DNA from: an uncultured Flavobacteriales bacterium
Lineage (GTDB): Bacteria > Bacteroidota > Bacteroidia > Flavobacteriales_E > Vicingaceae
Direction of reading: 5' to 3'
DNA: 64,000 nucleotides
NCBI GenBank assembly: GCA_905479325.1
Contig: CAJQLW010000019.1
Coordinates: forward strand, 1-64,000
A program made the translations under genes and the position numbers. Numbering within the stretch: the stretch's first letter is position 1; each line of letters opens with the position of its first letter. Below are positions 1-6,770 of this stretch, one piece after another. The notes under the pieces were generated by a model that did not search any database, had not been told where the DNA came from, and saw nothing but the letters and a program-made list of their open reading frames with translations.

Positions 1-446
1 TTACGAAACTATTTATATAAAAACACATTTGACTGTATAAAAAAAATTATTTGATGAATCAAATTCATAAGGTATTCCTGTAACTGATGTTCCTGACTTT
101 AGGCTGTACTGTAAAACAAATTACCTTGATCGCTTGACATTTACAATATATAAAATATTAACAGCGTCATTTCCACATTCAATTTATTCATATATATTTT
201 TGATTACCAAAACAATAACAATTTCCAATATTGCCATCTCAACCAATCCCTACGCCGGACTCTCTTTTACCTTGACCACCACGGCAATTTGCCCCGCCTC
301 CAGCTTTGAAATAGCTAAGCGCGTTAGCCGATATATATAAGTTTTTTCTGCGTTTTGCCACCAACTCCCTTTTTTATATTGATAAAAAGCACTTGTTTAT
401 GCCGCCCTATGGAAAAATATCCTTGCAACTTAGTGCCAAAAAGTCA
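1..446. other. gene-free lead-in
   Basis: About 450 bases ahead of the first gene, mostly AT-rich. The only open frame here (134-340, plus strand) has no recognisable domain, a low-complexity Ile/Thr/Ser composition and no promoter, so I do not call it. A short palindrome (ATTTGAT-GA-ATCAAAT) lies near position 52-67. The right part carries the promoter described next. Confidence 0.5.
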
Positions 447-476
447 TTGAGTTTTATCCGCTTAAACCTACTTTTA
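447..476 (+). promoter_or_regulatory. Bacteroidota-type promoter of the aldehyde dehydrogenase gene
   Basis: TTG at 447-449 is followed after 19 bases by TACTTTTA (469-476), one mismatch from the Bacteroidota -7 consensus TAnnTTTG at the canonical spacing. Transcription would start around 483, about 13 bases before the ATG at 496. Confidence 0.55.
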
Positions 477-495
477 CGAGACAAAAAAAACACTC

Positions 496-2022
496 ATGAA
501 AATATTTTTAAAAAACTTAGGTTTAGACACAAACAACAACGGTACATCTACTGGTCAAAATTCATTTGAATCATCATCGTTTGACATTGCATCTCATTCT
601 CCTGTAGATGGAGAGTTGGTTGGAAATGTATCGTCTACCACACCAGAAGAATACGAAAAAGTAATCCAAATAGCGTTAGCTGCCCAAAAAGAGTGGAGAA
701 AAAAACCAGCTCCTTTGAGAGGTGAAATTGTACGTCAATTCGGGGAAAAACTAAGAGCTCAAAAAGAAGATTTGGGAATGCTGGTTTCTTACGAAATGGG
801 AAAATCTTACCAAGAAGGTTTGGGAGAAGTTCAAGAAATGATCGACATCTGTGATTTTGCTGTTGGTTTGTCTCGTCAGTTACACGGATTAACCATGCAC
901 TCAGAAAGACCAATGCACAGAATGTATGAGCAATACCATCCACTAGGTGTAGTTGGAATTATTTCTGCGTTTAACTTCCCCGTTGCTGTTTGGTGCTGGA
1001 ACACTGCTTTAGCTTGGGTTTGTGGAGACGTTTGTGTTTGGAAACCATCTGAAAAAACACCTCTTTGCGGAGTAGCTTGTCAGAATATTTTTGCTGAAGT
1101 TCTAAAAGAAAATGATTTACCAGAAGGCATTAGCTGTTTAATTAACGGCGATTACAAAATTGGCGAAATCATGACAGCAGATAAGCGAGTTCCTTTAATT
1201 TCTGCCACGGGTTCTATTCGAATGGGAAAAATTGTTGCCCAAGCAGTTGCTGCTCGTTTAGGAAAATCATTGTTAGAGTTAGGCGGAAACAATGCGGTAA
1301 TTCTAACCGAATCCACCGACTTAAAAATGTCGATTCCTGCGCTTGTTTTTGGAGCGGTTGGAACTTGCGGTCAACGTTGCACCTCAACTAGAAGGTTAAT
1401 CATTCATGATGCTATATACGATACCGTAAAAGACAATTTAGTTTCTGCTTATCAGCAAATTAGAATTGGTGATCCACTAGACGAAAACAACCACGTAGGC
1501 CCGTTAATTGACAAAGATTCAGCGCAAACTTATTTAGAAGCATTAGAAAAAGTAAAAGCTGCCGGCGGAAATATTTTAGTAGAAGGTGGAGTACTTGAAG
1601 GTGCAGGGTATGAGTCAGGGTGCTACGTAAAACCTGCGATTGCAGAAGTCCAAAATGAATGGGAAATTGTACAACATGAAACCTTTGCTCCTATTTTATA
1701 CCTAATGAAATACAGTGAGTTAGACGAAGCAATTGCGATGCAAAACGGAGTAGTTCAAGGTCTTTCTTCAGCAATGATGACTACAAACATGAGAGAAATG
1801 GAAACGTTCTTATCTGTTGAGGGTTCTGATTGTGGAATTGCCAACGTAAACATTGGTACTTCAGGTGCTGAAATTGGCGGTGCCTTTGGTGGCGAAAAAG
1901 AAACAGGTGGCGGACGCGAGTCAGGCTCTGATGCGTGGAAAGTGTACATGAGAAGACAAACCAACACCATTAACTACGGAACAAGTTTACCATTAGCTCA
2001 AGGAATTAAGTTTGAGTTGTAG
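496..2022 (+). CDS. amaB: NAD-dependent aldehyde dehydrogenase, ALDH7 type (alpha-aminoadipic semialdehyde dehydrogenase-like)
   Basis: Probably oxidises alpha-aminoadipic semialdehyde / piperideine-6-carboxylate to alpha-aminoadipate with NAD+ in lysine catabolism, in the cytoplasm. The 508-residue protein has the full ALDH fold: SAFNFPVAVW around 157-166 (catalytic Asn160), the ELGGNN motif with general base Glu261, and the nucleophile Cys295 in GTCGQRCTSTRR. The GNNA and GQRCTSTRR signatures are those of the ALDH7/antiquitin branch rather than of betaine or succinate-semialdehyde dehydrogenases. It is a single transcription unit with its own promoter; no other lysine-degradation gene is in view, so the substrate is inferred from family only. 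The start ATG at 496 follows the promoter at the expected distance. Confidence 0.85.
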   Translation: MKIFLKNLGLDTNNNGTSTGQNSFESSSFDIASHSPVDGELVGNVSSTTPEEYEKVIQIALAAQKEWRKKPAPLRGEIVRQFGEKLRAQKEDLGMLVSYEMGKSYQEGLGEVQEMIDICDFAVGLSRQLHGLTMHSERPMHRMYEQYHPLGVVGIISAFNFPVAVWCWNTALAWVCGDVCVWKPSEKTPLCGVACQNIFAEVLKENDLPEGISCLINGDYKIGEIMTADKRVPLISATGSIRMGKIVAQAVAARLGKSLLELGGNNAVILTESTDLKMSIPALVFGAVGTCGQRCTSTRRLIIHDAIYDTVKDNLVSAYQQIRIGDPLDENNHVGPLIDKDSAQTYLEALEKVKAAGGNILVEGGVLEGAGYESGCYVKPAIAEVQNEWEIVQHETFAPILYLMKYSELDEAIAMQNGVVQGLSSAMMTTNMREMETFLSVEGSDCGIANVNIGTSGAEIGGAFGGEKETGGGRESGSDAWKVYMRRQTNTINYGTSLPLAQGIKFEL

Positions 2023-2046
2023 TAGAATTGCGTTAAGCTAGTCTAT

Positions 2047-2262
2047 ACTTCGACTCCCCGCCGAAAAAGTCGGACAAGCTACTCATTATGAAAATTTTAA
2101 TTCTGATTAAGAATAAATAAAAAACCTCCAAGGTTTTGAAAACCTTGGTGGTTTTACTGTAAATCTCTTTACTCGAAAACGTAGTTCTGATTTCAGGAGA
2201 ATGTTTTTAAACCCCTTTGTCACACTTCGACTCCCCGCCGAAAATGTAGGGCAAGCTACTCA
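2047..2262. repeat. two copies of a 39-nt intergenic repeat
   Basis: Copies at 2047-2085 and 2224-2262 begin ACTTCGACTCCCCGCCGAAA and end CAAGCTACTCA, differing at about three positions. They are 177 bases apart in the aldehyde dehydrogenase/AraC gap. The second copy sits in the loop of a long hairpin. Related sequences recur near 4340-4478 and 42720-42800. Confidence 0.7.
2121..2155 (+). terminator. hairpin terminator downstream of aldehyde dehydrogenase
   Basis: Near-perfect inverted repeat: AAAACCTCCAAGGTTTT, one-base loop, AAAACCTTGGTGGTTTT. It ends in a short T run on the plus strand, about 100 bases after the aldehyde dehydrogenase stop. Confidence 0.65.
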
Positions 2263-2283
2263 GTGTGACAAAGGGGTTTTTTA
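2209..2283. terminator. long-stem bidirectional terminator between convergent genes
   Basis: AAACCCCTTTGTCACAC (about 2209-2225) pairs perfectly with GTGTGACAAAGGGGTTT (about 2263-2280), followed by a T run on the plus strand and preceded by an A-rich side for the minus strand. The loop is the second copy of the 39-nt repeat. It lies immediately after the AraC-type gene's stop on the minus strand. Confidence 0.65.
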
Positions 2284-2289
2284 TTGCGC

Positions 2290-3408
2290 TTAACTTCGAG
2301 AATGTCTTGCCTGTACAAACTCTTTCGGCGTTATGCCTTTGTGTTTTTTAAATGCACGATGAAAAGTAGCTTTTGAATTAAAACCAGAATCATAGGCTAA
2401 AGATAATAGCGTTAATTTGTCTTGCTCTCCATTTGCAATCTTCTGCTCAAAAGCCAGTACTCGTTTTTGGTTGATGTAGTCGTTAAAATTCACGCCAAAG
2501 TTCTCATTAATGTAATTCGACAACTCTCTTGCGTTTGCTCCTAAGTACCTGGCTAGTTCGTTCAAACTTAAATCAGATTGCAGGTACAACTGCTGCTCAT
2601 CTATTTTTTTGTTCCAATCTGTTTTTGAACTTCTTGCTTCTTTCGCAAATGGTTCCGTTTTTAAGGCTTCTGCTTTGTTCTGTAAGGAAAACGATATAGA
2701 TTGTGGTTGGGGTTGAGAATGTCCTTGTAAACCTACGTAAAAGGCCGTAACTACCAAAGGTAAATTCCACCACCAATCTTGGTAGAATGACAAGTCCACA
2801 AACTCATCTATTACAAACATCATTTCTCGGCAAATAATCCAAACCACCATGAAATACAAAAAGTTGCGAAACCACCTAAACGATATCGTTTCTGTATCAG
2901 AAAATTGCCCTTCGCTCCAAATACGGTAAGCTTTGTAAATTTTTATGCTTCCCCATAAGTAATAACTCAATGAAGTAATGCGAGCCAAGTAATGAACTAC
3001 TGAGAGGACCTCAATAATAGAAGATTGTTGATAGGTCTCAACAGCCTCTTCGCCGGCAGCAAAAATACTTGCATCCACCACAAAATAAACCAACCAAGGA
3101 AGCAGATGAAGCCAGTGTTTTTTTTCAAAATGAAACGTTCTGTTAGTTTGGCTTTTCAAGTAAAAATAAACGGCAGGCCCAAACAATAAATCAACTCCTC
3201 TTGGAAAGCCGTTTAGCTCTTCCCACAACACATTGATGCCCGCAAAACCGAAGGTATAATCTTGCAATTGAATGGCTATAAATAGCATTACCCAACCAAG
3301 AAGCCGATCAGATAAGCGTTCTTCTTGAAAAGAACGCCGCCAAAATAACAATGCCATTACAATAGAAAAGAAATATCCAAACTGTAAAGGGGTGGTGTAA
3401 ATTGTCAT
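2290..3408 (-). CDS. AraC-family transcriptional regulator with N-terminal membrane domain
   Basis: A 372-residue protein with about six to seven hydrophobic helices in residues 1-230 and a C-terminal AraC/XylS double helix-turn-helix (about 270-372): LSLNELARYLG as first recognition unit and LSLAYDSGFNSKATFHRAF as the second, ending GITPKEF. Membrane-anchored AraC regulators of this shape are common in Bacteroidota and are thought to sense an envelope signal and bind direct DNA repeats. The lipoprotein gene directly upstream in the same direction has three 21-bp direct repeats ahead of its promoter, a reasonable target. A terminator separates the two genes, so this gene is probably transcribed on its own. 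The signal sensed is unknown. Confidence 0.85.
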   Translation of the reverse strand: MTIYTTPLQFGYFFSIVMALLFWRRSFQEERLSDRLLGWVMLFIAIQLQDYTFGFAGINVLWEELNGFPRGVDLLFGPAVYFYLKSQTNRTFHFEKKHWLHLLPWLVYFVVDASIFAAGEEAVETYQQSSIIEVLSVVHYLARITSLSYYLWGSIKIYKAYRIWSEGQFSDTETISFRWFRNFLYFMVVWIICREMMFVIDEFVDLSFYQDWWWNLPLVVTAFYVGLQGHSQPQPQSISFSLQNKAEALKTEPFAKEARSSKTDWNKKIDEQQLYLQSDLSLNELARYLGANARELSNYINENFGVNFNDYINQKRVLAFEQKIANGEQDKLTLLSLAYDSGFNSKATFHRAFKKHKGITPKEFVQARHSRS

Positions 3409-3425
3409 GGTAAAATGCTCATTCT

Positions 3426-3475
3426 AAAAAGGCAATTTAGCGAAAATCTACTAGAGTACACTTTGCCAAATTGCC
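3426..3475 (-). terminator. rho-independent terminator after the 3498-4103 lipoprotein gene
   Basis: On the minus strand GGCAATTT (3475-3468) pairs with AAATTGCC (3438-3431) and is followed at once by five T residues. It sits between the lipoprotein stop and the AraC-type start, so it could also act as an operator for the regulator. Confidence 0.6.
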
Positions 3476-3497
3476 TGTTTGTTGAAATAATTGCTTG

Positions 3498-4103
3498 CTA
3501 TAACCCTAGCTCTTTTTTTCGTTGAGCCATCAGTTCCCCTACATTTAACAAGTCACCGTTTTGAATCTGTTCGTCTACCGTTAGTAAAACATACTTTTTC
3601 ACTCCAACGCGGAACAAAATCTCTTGTCCAATCTTTAAATCAACCACGCTTTTTGAAAGAGGTGAAAGGTTTGGATTCATCACATTTGGAATAATTAGTG
3701 GAATGCTTTTATCGCTTTTGTTTTGAAGGGTAAACGACCTATATTCTTTCTTAGTAGGGTTTTCTTTTCGTTTCATACCCTCTACATTCACTCGGAGTTT
3801 GATGGTTTTATTGCTGTTGTTGGCTAACACCAATTGGTTCTCTTGCTCCACTCTAATTTTCTCTATTGCCATGGAGGCTAGGCCAAAACTTCTCACCCAT
3901 TTTTCTTCTTTTTTAGAAACCACCTTAACATCTAGTGTGGTTAAAGAACGGTTTTGAAGTTCAGCCATAAACGTATCGTAATTGGGATAGTCTAATACCA
4001 ACTTCTCTTTGGCAGGAATTTGAACGCGCATTTGATAATTAGAACAAGCGCTGAATAATACGATAAAGGTGCATGTGCAGAAAATTGATTTTACTGTTTT
4101 CAT
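3498..4103 (-). CDS. putative lipoprotein of unknown function
   Basis: I start the protein at the ATG at 4103, giving about 201 residues beginning MKTVKSIFCTC; an in-frame start at 4139 would place 12 extra residues before the signal peptide and lies upstream of the mapped -7 element. The N-terminus has a hydrophobic stretch and a lipobox ending LFSAC, so export and lipidation are expected. The rest is soluble and mixed alpha/beta, with no family I recognise; the repeated phrases about fixed-charge strands suggest a beta-sandwich. Its promoter and three upstream iterons are unusually clear, so it is likely under tight control, plausibly by the neighbouring AraC-type regulator. Confidence 0.75.
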   Translation of the reverse strand: MKTVKSIFCTCTFIVLFSACSNYQMRVQIPAKEKLVLDYPNYDTFMAELQNRSLTTLDVKVVSKKEEKWVRSFGLASMAIEKIRVEQENQLVLANNSNKTIKLRVNVEGMKRKENPTKKEYRSFTLQNKSDKSIPLIIPNVMNPNLSPLSKSVVDLKIGQEILFRVGVKKYVLLTVDEQIQNGDLLNVGELMAQRKKELGL

Positions 4104-4127
4104 GTTTTTAAGTTTAATAATTTTCAG

Positions 4128-4156
4128 CAAAGATGCCACAGCTTGTCAGCTTGCAA
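4128..4156 (-). promoter_or_regulatory. promoter of the lipoprotein gene
   Basis: On the minus strand TTG (4156-4154), an 18-base spacer and CATCTTTG (4135-4128), one mismatch from TAnnTTTG. It lies about 25 bases before the ATG at 4103 and directly downstream of the iterons. Confidence 0.6.
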
Positions 4157-4160
4157 GTAT

Positions 4161-4223
4161 CAAAACACGATGTTGAGGTTTCAAATCACGCAGGTGAGGT
4201 ATTAAATCACGATTTGCAACATC
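4161..4223 (-). promoter_or_regulatory. three 21-bp iterons, probable activator binding sites
   Basis: Plus-strand CAAAACACG (4161), CAAATCACG (4182) and TAAATCACG (4203) recur at an exact 21-base period; read on the minus strand the unit is CGTGATTTGAAAC-like. Two helical turns per unit is the spacing of AraC-family and LytTR-family sites. The array ends five bases upstream of the -33 TTG, the position of an activator that contacts RNA polymerase. Confidence 0.6.
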
Positions 4224-4339
4224 TTCAAACAACTTATTCACCTGAAAAACAACGGCAAACAACCGAAACAGTTTTTTCACATTATTCACCCTGAAAGCCA
4301 CCAGAGAAAAGAATCAAAAGAGTATGTCATTTTGTAAAG

Positions 4340-4478
4340 CTAGTTTGTCACTCTGAATGTTCTTTCGAAAAACAAGAAAAAAGAACTAAACCAGTTTGTT
4401 GTGTTATACAACTAGTTTGTCACATTGAGCGTTCTTTGGAGCTTGCGGAAAAGAACTGGTCGAAATGTAGACAAACTA
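4340..4478. repeat. dispersed intergenic repeat, two direct units and one inverted unit
   Basis: A 26-nt unit starting CTAGTTTGTCAC occurs at 4340-4365 and 4412-4437 (22 of 26 identical, 72-base period), and an inverted form AATGTAGACAAACTA lies at 4464-4478, touching the trpG stop. Together they can fold into a stem. The inverted form recurs at about 42776-42788. The rest of the 4224-4475 gap shows no gene. Confidence 0.55.
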
Positions 4479-5054
4479 CCCATTCTCAACCAACCAATTC
4501 CCCAACATCTCCTTCCCCATTTCGGTCAAAACACTTTCCGGATGAAATTGCACCGCACAAATGGGCAGCGTATTATGCTGAATCGACATGATATTTCCCT
4601 CTTCATCGGTAGATGTAATGTTAAAATCTGTGTGCATGCTCTCTGGGTCGATGACCCAAGAATGGTAACGCCCTACTTTTATGCTTTTCGGAAGGTCTTT
4701 AAATAGCCCTTTTTCTCGTTCTATAATCTCAATGCTTCTTGCTTGTCCGTGCACGACTTTCGGAAGGTTATTCAACTTCATTCCAAAATGCTCGGCAATG
4801 GCTTGTTGGCCCAAGCAAACCCCTAAAATGGGAATTTTTGTAGCGTACCGTTCTAAAAACTCCATCAGCTTACCGGCTTGTTTCGGTAATCCAGGGCCTG
4901 GTGAAAGCACCACCAAATCGTAGTCTAACACGCCATTTAAATCGAGTTCGTCGTTGCGTTGCACCTCAACTCCACCTTGGTTCAATTCGTCCAAATAATG
5001 GTACAAATTAAAGGTGAAAGAATCGTAATTGTCGATGAGGAGAATTTGGGGCAT
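4476..5054 (-). CDS. trpG/pabA: anthranilate / 4-amino-4-deoxychorismate synthase glutamine amidotransferase subunit
   Basis: Class I glutamine amidotransferase of 192 residues that releases ammonia from glutamine for anthranilate (tryptophan) or aminodeoxychorismate (folate) synthesis by a partner subunit. Visible marks are NYDSFTFNLYHYL at the N-terminus, the oxyanion segment SPGPGLP (51-57), nucleophile Cys80 in GVCLGQQ and the His171/Glu173 pair in VQFHPES. No trpE or pabB partner is in the window; trpG and pabA cannot be told apart here. Its ATG overlaps the toxin stop codon (TAATG), so it is now translated behind the toxin-antitoxin pair, and its first 84 bases are duplicated at 5701-5784 upstream of that pair. 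Confidence 0.9.
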   Translation of the reverse strand: MPQILLIDNYDSFTFNLYHYLDELNQGGVEVQRNDELDLNGVLDYDLVVLSPGPGLPKQAGKLMEFLERYATKIPILGVCLGQQAIAEHFGMKLNNLPKVVHGQARSIEIIEREKGLFKDLPKSIKVGRYHSWVIDPESMHTDFNITSTDEEGNIMSIQHNTLPICAVQFHPESVLTEMGKEMLGNWLVENG

Positions 5055-5380
5055 TAACTTCTTTTTTTTAGCAATTCTACTAGCGTTGATGGTTTCTGTC
5101 TATTGTCCCAAAAAGCAACAATAATTATTGATGACTGCGCTTTTTTATAATAAATAGAATAATTTCCTAAAGCTGACTTTCGAATTTCAGAAATACTTGT
5201 TTTAAGGGCAGAAGCGGGGTATTTCGATAACTGTTTAGTTTTCTCTGAGACCTTGTCCAACAGCCGTTCGGAATATGTCGTTGTTGCATTTCGTTCTATC
5301 CAGAACTCTAAAATATGTTGCAACTGGCTCTTCGCCAAAAACGTCCATGTTACAGTTAAGCTTTTTTCGAGTTCAGCCAT
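5054..5380 (-). CDS. type II toxin of the RelE/ParE superfamily
   Basis: 108 residues with the RelE/ParE pattern: a helical hairpin (FLAKSQLQHILEFWIER, about 14-30), a basic middle and a C-terminal strand IIIVAFWDNRQKP. Members are either ribosome-dependent mRNases or gyrase poisons; which one cannot be read from sequence. The start overlaps the antitoxin gene by 25 bases and the stop overlaps the trpG start by one base. The pair is inserted exactly at the trpG start, see the remnant at 5674-5784. Confidence 0.8.
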   Translation of the reverse strand: MAELEKSLTVTWTFLAKSQLQHILEFWIERNATTTYSERLLDKVSEKTKQLSKYPASALKTSISEIRKSALGNYSIYYKKAQSSIIIVAFWDNRQKPSTLVELLKKRS

Positions 5381-5586
5381 TTCTTTGCATCATACATTAC
5401 TTTTTCTTCAGAAACAACGTTTCCCAATTTAATGTCCTCTTCTCCTGCTGAAATCATCTGCTTTTCTAGCTCAGTTAATTCCACTGTCTTTGTGTTTAAT
5501 ATTAATTCTATTGATTCCAAAACAGACTCATCCTCTATAGATCGAATCTTTTGAATGATATCAGATTTCAATTGGGTTAAGCTCAT
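5356..5586 (-). CDS. antitoxin partner of the RelE/ParE-type toxin
   Basis: 76 residues, acidic and helical, with an N-terminal segment (LTQLKSDIIQKIRSIED) typical of antitoxins paired with ParE/RelE toxins in Bacteroidota and a C-terminal tail ending in Lys/Trp residues that would wrap the toxin. It precedes and overlaps the toxin gene, the usual order. By family it should neutralise the toxin and repress the operon; no operator is evident by eye. Confidence 0.75.
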   Translation of the reverse strand: MSLTQLKSDIIQKIRSIEDESVLESIELILNTKTVELTELEKQMISAGEEDIKLGNVVSEEKVMYDAKKWLNSKKA

Positions 5587-5673
5587 GAGGTTTTGTTTTA
5601 TTTTAAAATTAGGCCTTTTTTAGGTGATAGAAATGTTTTACGGCATAGTATAAAAATTAGTCAAACCGTTTCA

Positions 5674-5784
5674 TCATTCAAGAAATCGCTGCATCTTTGT
5701 CCCGCCTTGGTTCAACTCGTCTAAATAATGGTATAAGTTGTAGGTGAATGAATCGTAATTGTCGATGAGGAGAATTTGGGGCAT
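5674..5784 (-). pseudogene. orphan 5' fragment of trpG/pabA
   Basis: A 36-codon open frame whose first 28 codons match the intact trpG at 4476-5054: 75 of 84 bases are the same, the first 35 are identical, and all differences but one (Phe15 to Tyr) are silent. After Gly28 the reading runs into unrelated sequence and a TGA. It sits nine bases behind the stop of the DUF1648-like gene, which looks like the ancestral operon position of trpG. The 645 bases between the two copies hold the toxin-antitoxin pair. The silent divergence implies that the copies came from different lineages or have diverged under selection. Confidence 0.75.
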
Positions 5785-5793
5785 TGATGGTAC

Positions 5794-6141
5794 TTATTTC
5801 TTTGCCAATTTAGCCCAATAAATTACAATAGCAACTCCTAAAACGCCCAATAACACAAACAACGGCCAAGGGTCTTGATCTTCCATTCCAACTAATGCAT
5901 TGTTCACCGATGTAATGGTTAAACTGAAAAAAATAGAACTCACCACCAAATTAACCACCCGAATAAACTGAGCTGAAAGCTTCCACTTCTCTTCTTTATT
6001 TTCTTCTATAAGGGTAGTGGGCATATTGTGCGCCTGCGGAAAAAGTGCCAGCACCACCAAGCCGGCATACAACACGGTTGCGATTCCTTGCACCAAAAAC
6101 AACTCGTTCTTGCTTCCAAAGCGGTCTGCCTCGCCCTGCAA
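5794..6141 (-). pseudogene. 5'-truncated DUF1648-like membrane protein gene
   Basis: The readable part (115 codons from a TTG) begins QGEADRFGSK, which is the middle of the DUF1648 signature normally written HFN-x-x-GEADRFGSK, and continues with three hydrophobic segments. In frame upstream of the TTG the codons still read WVHFNLQ, but no ATG occurs before a stop about 35 bases further on, and the expected first membrane helix is missing. I infer loss of the 5' end. The truncated start lies within about 100 bases of tRNA-Cys. A functional short protein starting at TTG or ATT is the alternative. Confidence 0.55.
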
Positions 6142-6245
6142 ATTAAAATGAACCCAAATATTAAATTTTACATATTCAAATATAATTTAAAATATTCTTT
6201 TTGGGTAAATGTGGTGTGTAATGTGGTGTAGTTCCTTAAACCAAA

Positions 6246-6282
6246 AAACCCTAAACAACTATAAATTAATTGTTTAGGGTTT
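6246..6282 (-). terminator. terminator downstream of tRNA-Cys
   Basis: AAACCCTAAACAA (6246-6258) and TTGTTTAGGGTTT (6270-6282) form a perfect 13-bp stem with an 11-base loop, directly 3' of the tRNA on the minus strand. The stem is AT-rich and symmetrical, so it could act in both directions. Confidence 0.7.
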
Positions 6283-6290
6283 AAATGATG

Positions 6291-6361
6291 AGGTCTCGAG
6301 CGGATTCGAACCGCTGTAGATGGTTTTGCAGACCACTGCCTAGCCACTCGGCCACGAGACC
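6291..6361 (-). tRNA. tRNA-Cys (anticodon GCA)
   Basis: Cloverleaf on the minus strand: acceptor GGTCTCG pairs with CGAGACC, the anticodon loop CTGCAAA carries GCA, the T arm reads GGTTCGAATCC and the discriminator is U, as expected for cysteine. CCA is not encoded. Length about 71 nt. Confidence 0.95.
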
Positions 6362-6419
6362 CTTTTTGTAAGGGACAACAAAATTAAACAATTTGAGTTG
6401 CTTAAACCTATTTTTTCCC

Positions 6420-6770
6420 CTATTCCTCTATAACAATGCTCACCTTTTCAATAGTAGGTTTTATGGGAGGGTTTAGCTTGCTTATTTTAAGCCGAATAAA
6501 CTGAATGCTGTCGAAGTTAGCGTATAAGGCATTTACAATTCTTTGCCCCACGTGTTCAATTAATTTTGAAGGAATCATCATCTCTTGTTCCACCATTCGG
6601 TACACTGCTGAATAATCAATGGTTCCTTCTAAAACATCGTTCTTTGCACTTTCGCTGAAGTCAGTTTCGAGCTCGATGTTTACCTCAAACTTACCACCAA
6701 CAATGGTTTCCTCTTCAAAAACCCCGTGATGCGCATGAAATATGGCATTTTCAATCAACACTTTATGCAT
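6420..6770 (-). CDS. folB: dihydroneopterin aldolase
   Basis: Cleaves 7,8-dihydroneopterin to 6-hydroxymethyl-7,8-dihydropterin and glycolaldehyde in folate synthesis; forms a cytoplasmic octamer. The 116 residues show the family marks HAHHGVFEEE near the N-terminus, the acidic middle strand FEVNIELETDF, LIEHVGQRIVNAL with the conserved Glu-His, and a final strand with the pterin-binding lysine-rich segment KISKLNPP. The ATG overlaps the gltX stop (TAATG), so the two genes are translationally coupled. Confidence 0.9.
   Translation of the reverse strand: MHKVLIENAIFHAHHGVFEEETIVGGKFEVNIELETDFSESAKNDVLEGTIDYSAVYRMVEQEMMIPSKLIEHVGQRIVNALYANFDSIQFIRLKISKLNPPIKPTIEKVSIVIEE

Noticed and set aside
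134-340. Open frame of 68 codons on the plus strand
   Set aside because: It starts at a non-ATG codon, has low-complexity Ile/Thr/Ser content, and no promoter or family.
4425-4706. 93-codon plus-strand frame over the trpG 3' end
   Set aside because: It is a shadow of trpG and begins in repeat DNA.
5688-5700. CATCTTTG on the plus strand upstream of the orphan trpG fragment as a promoter
   Set aside because: No TTG at the right distance and no plus-strand gene downstream; it is antisense to the cassette.
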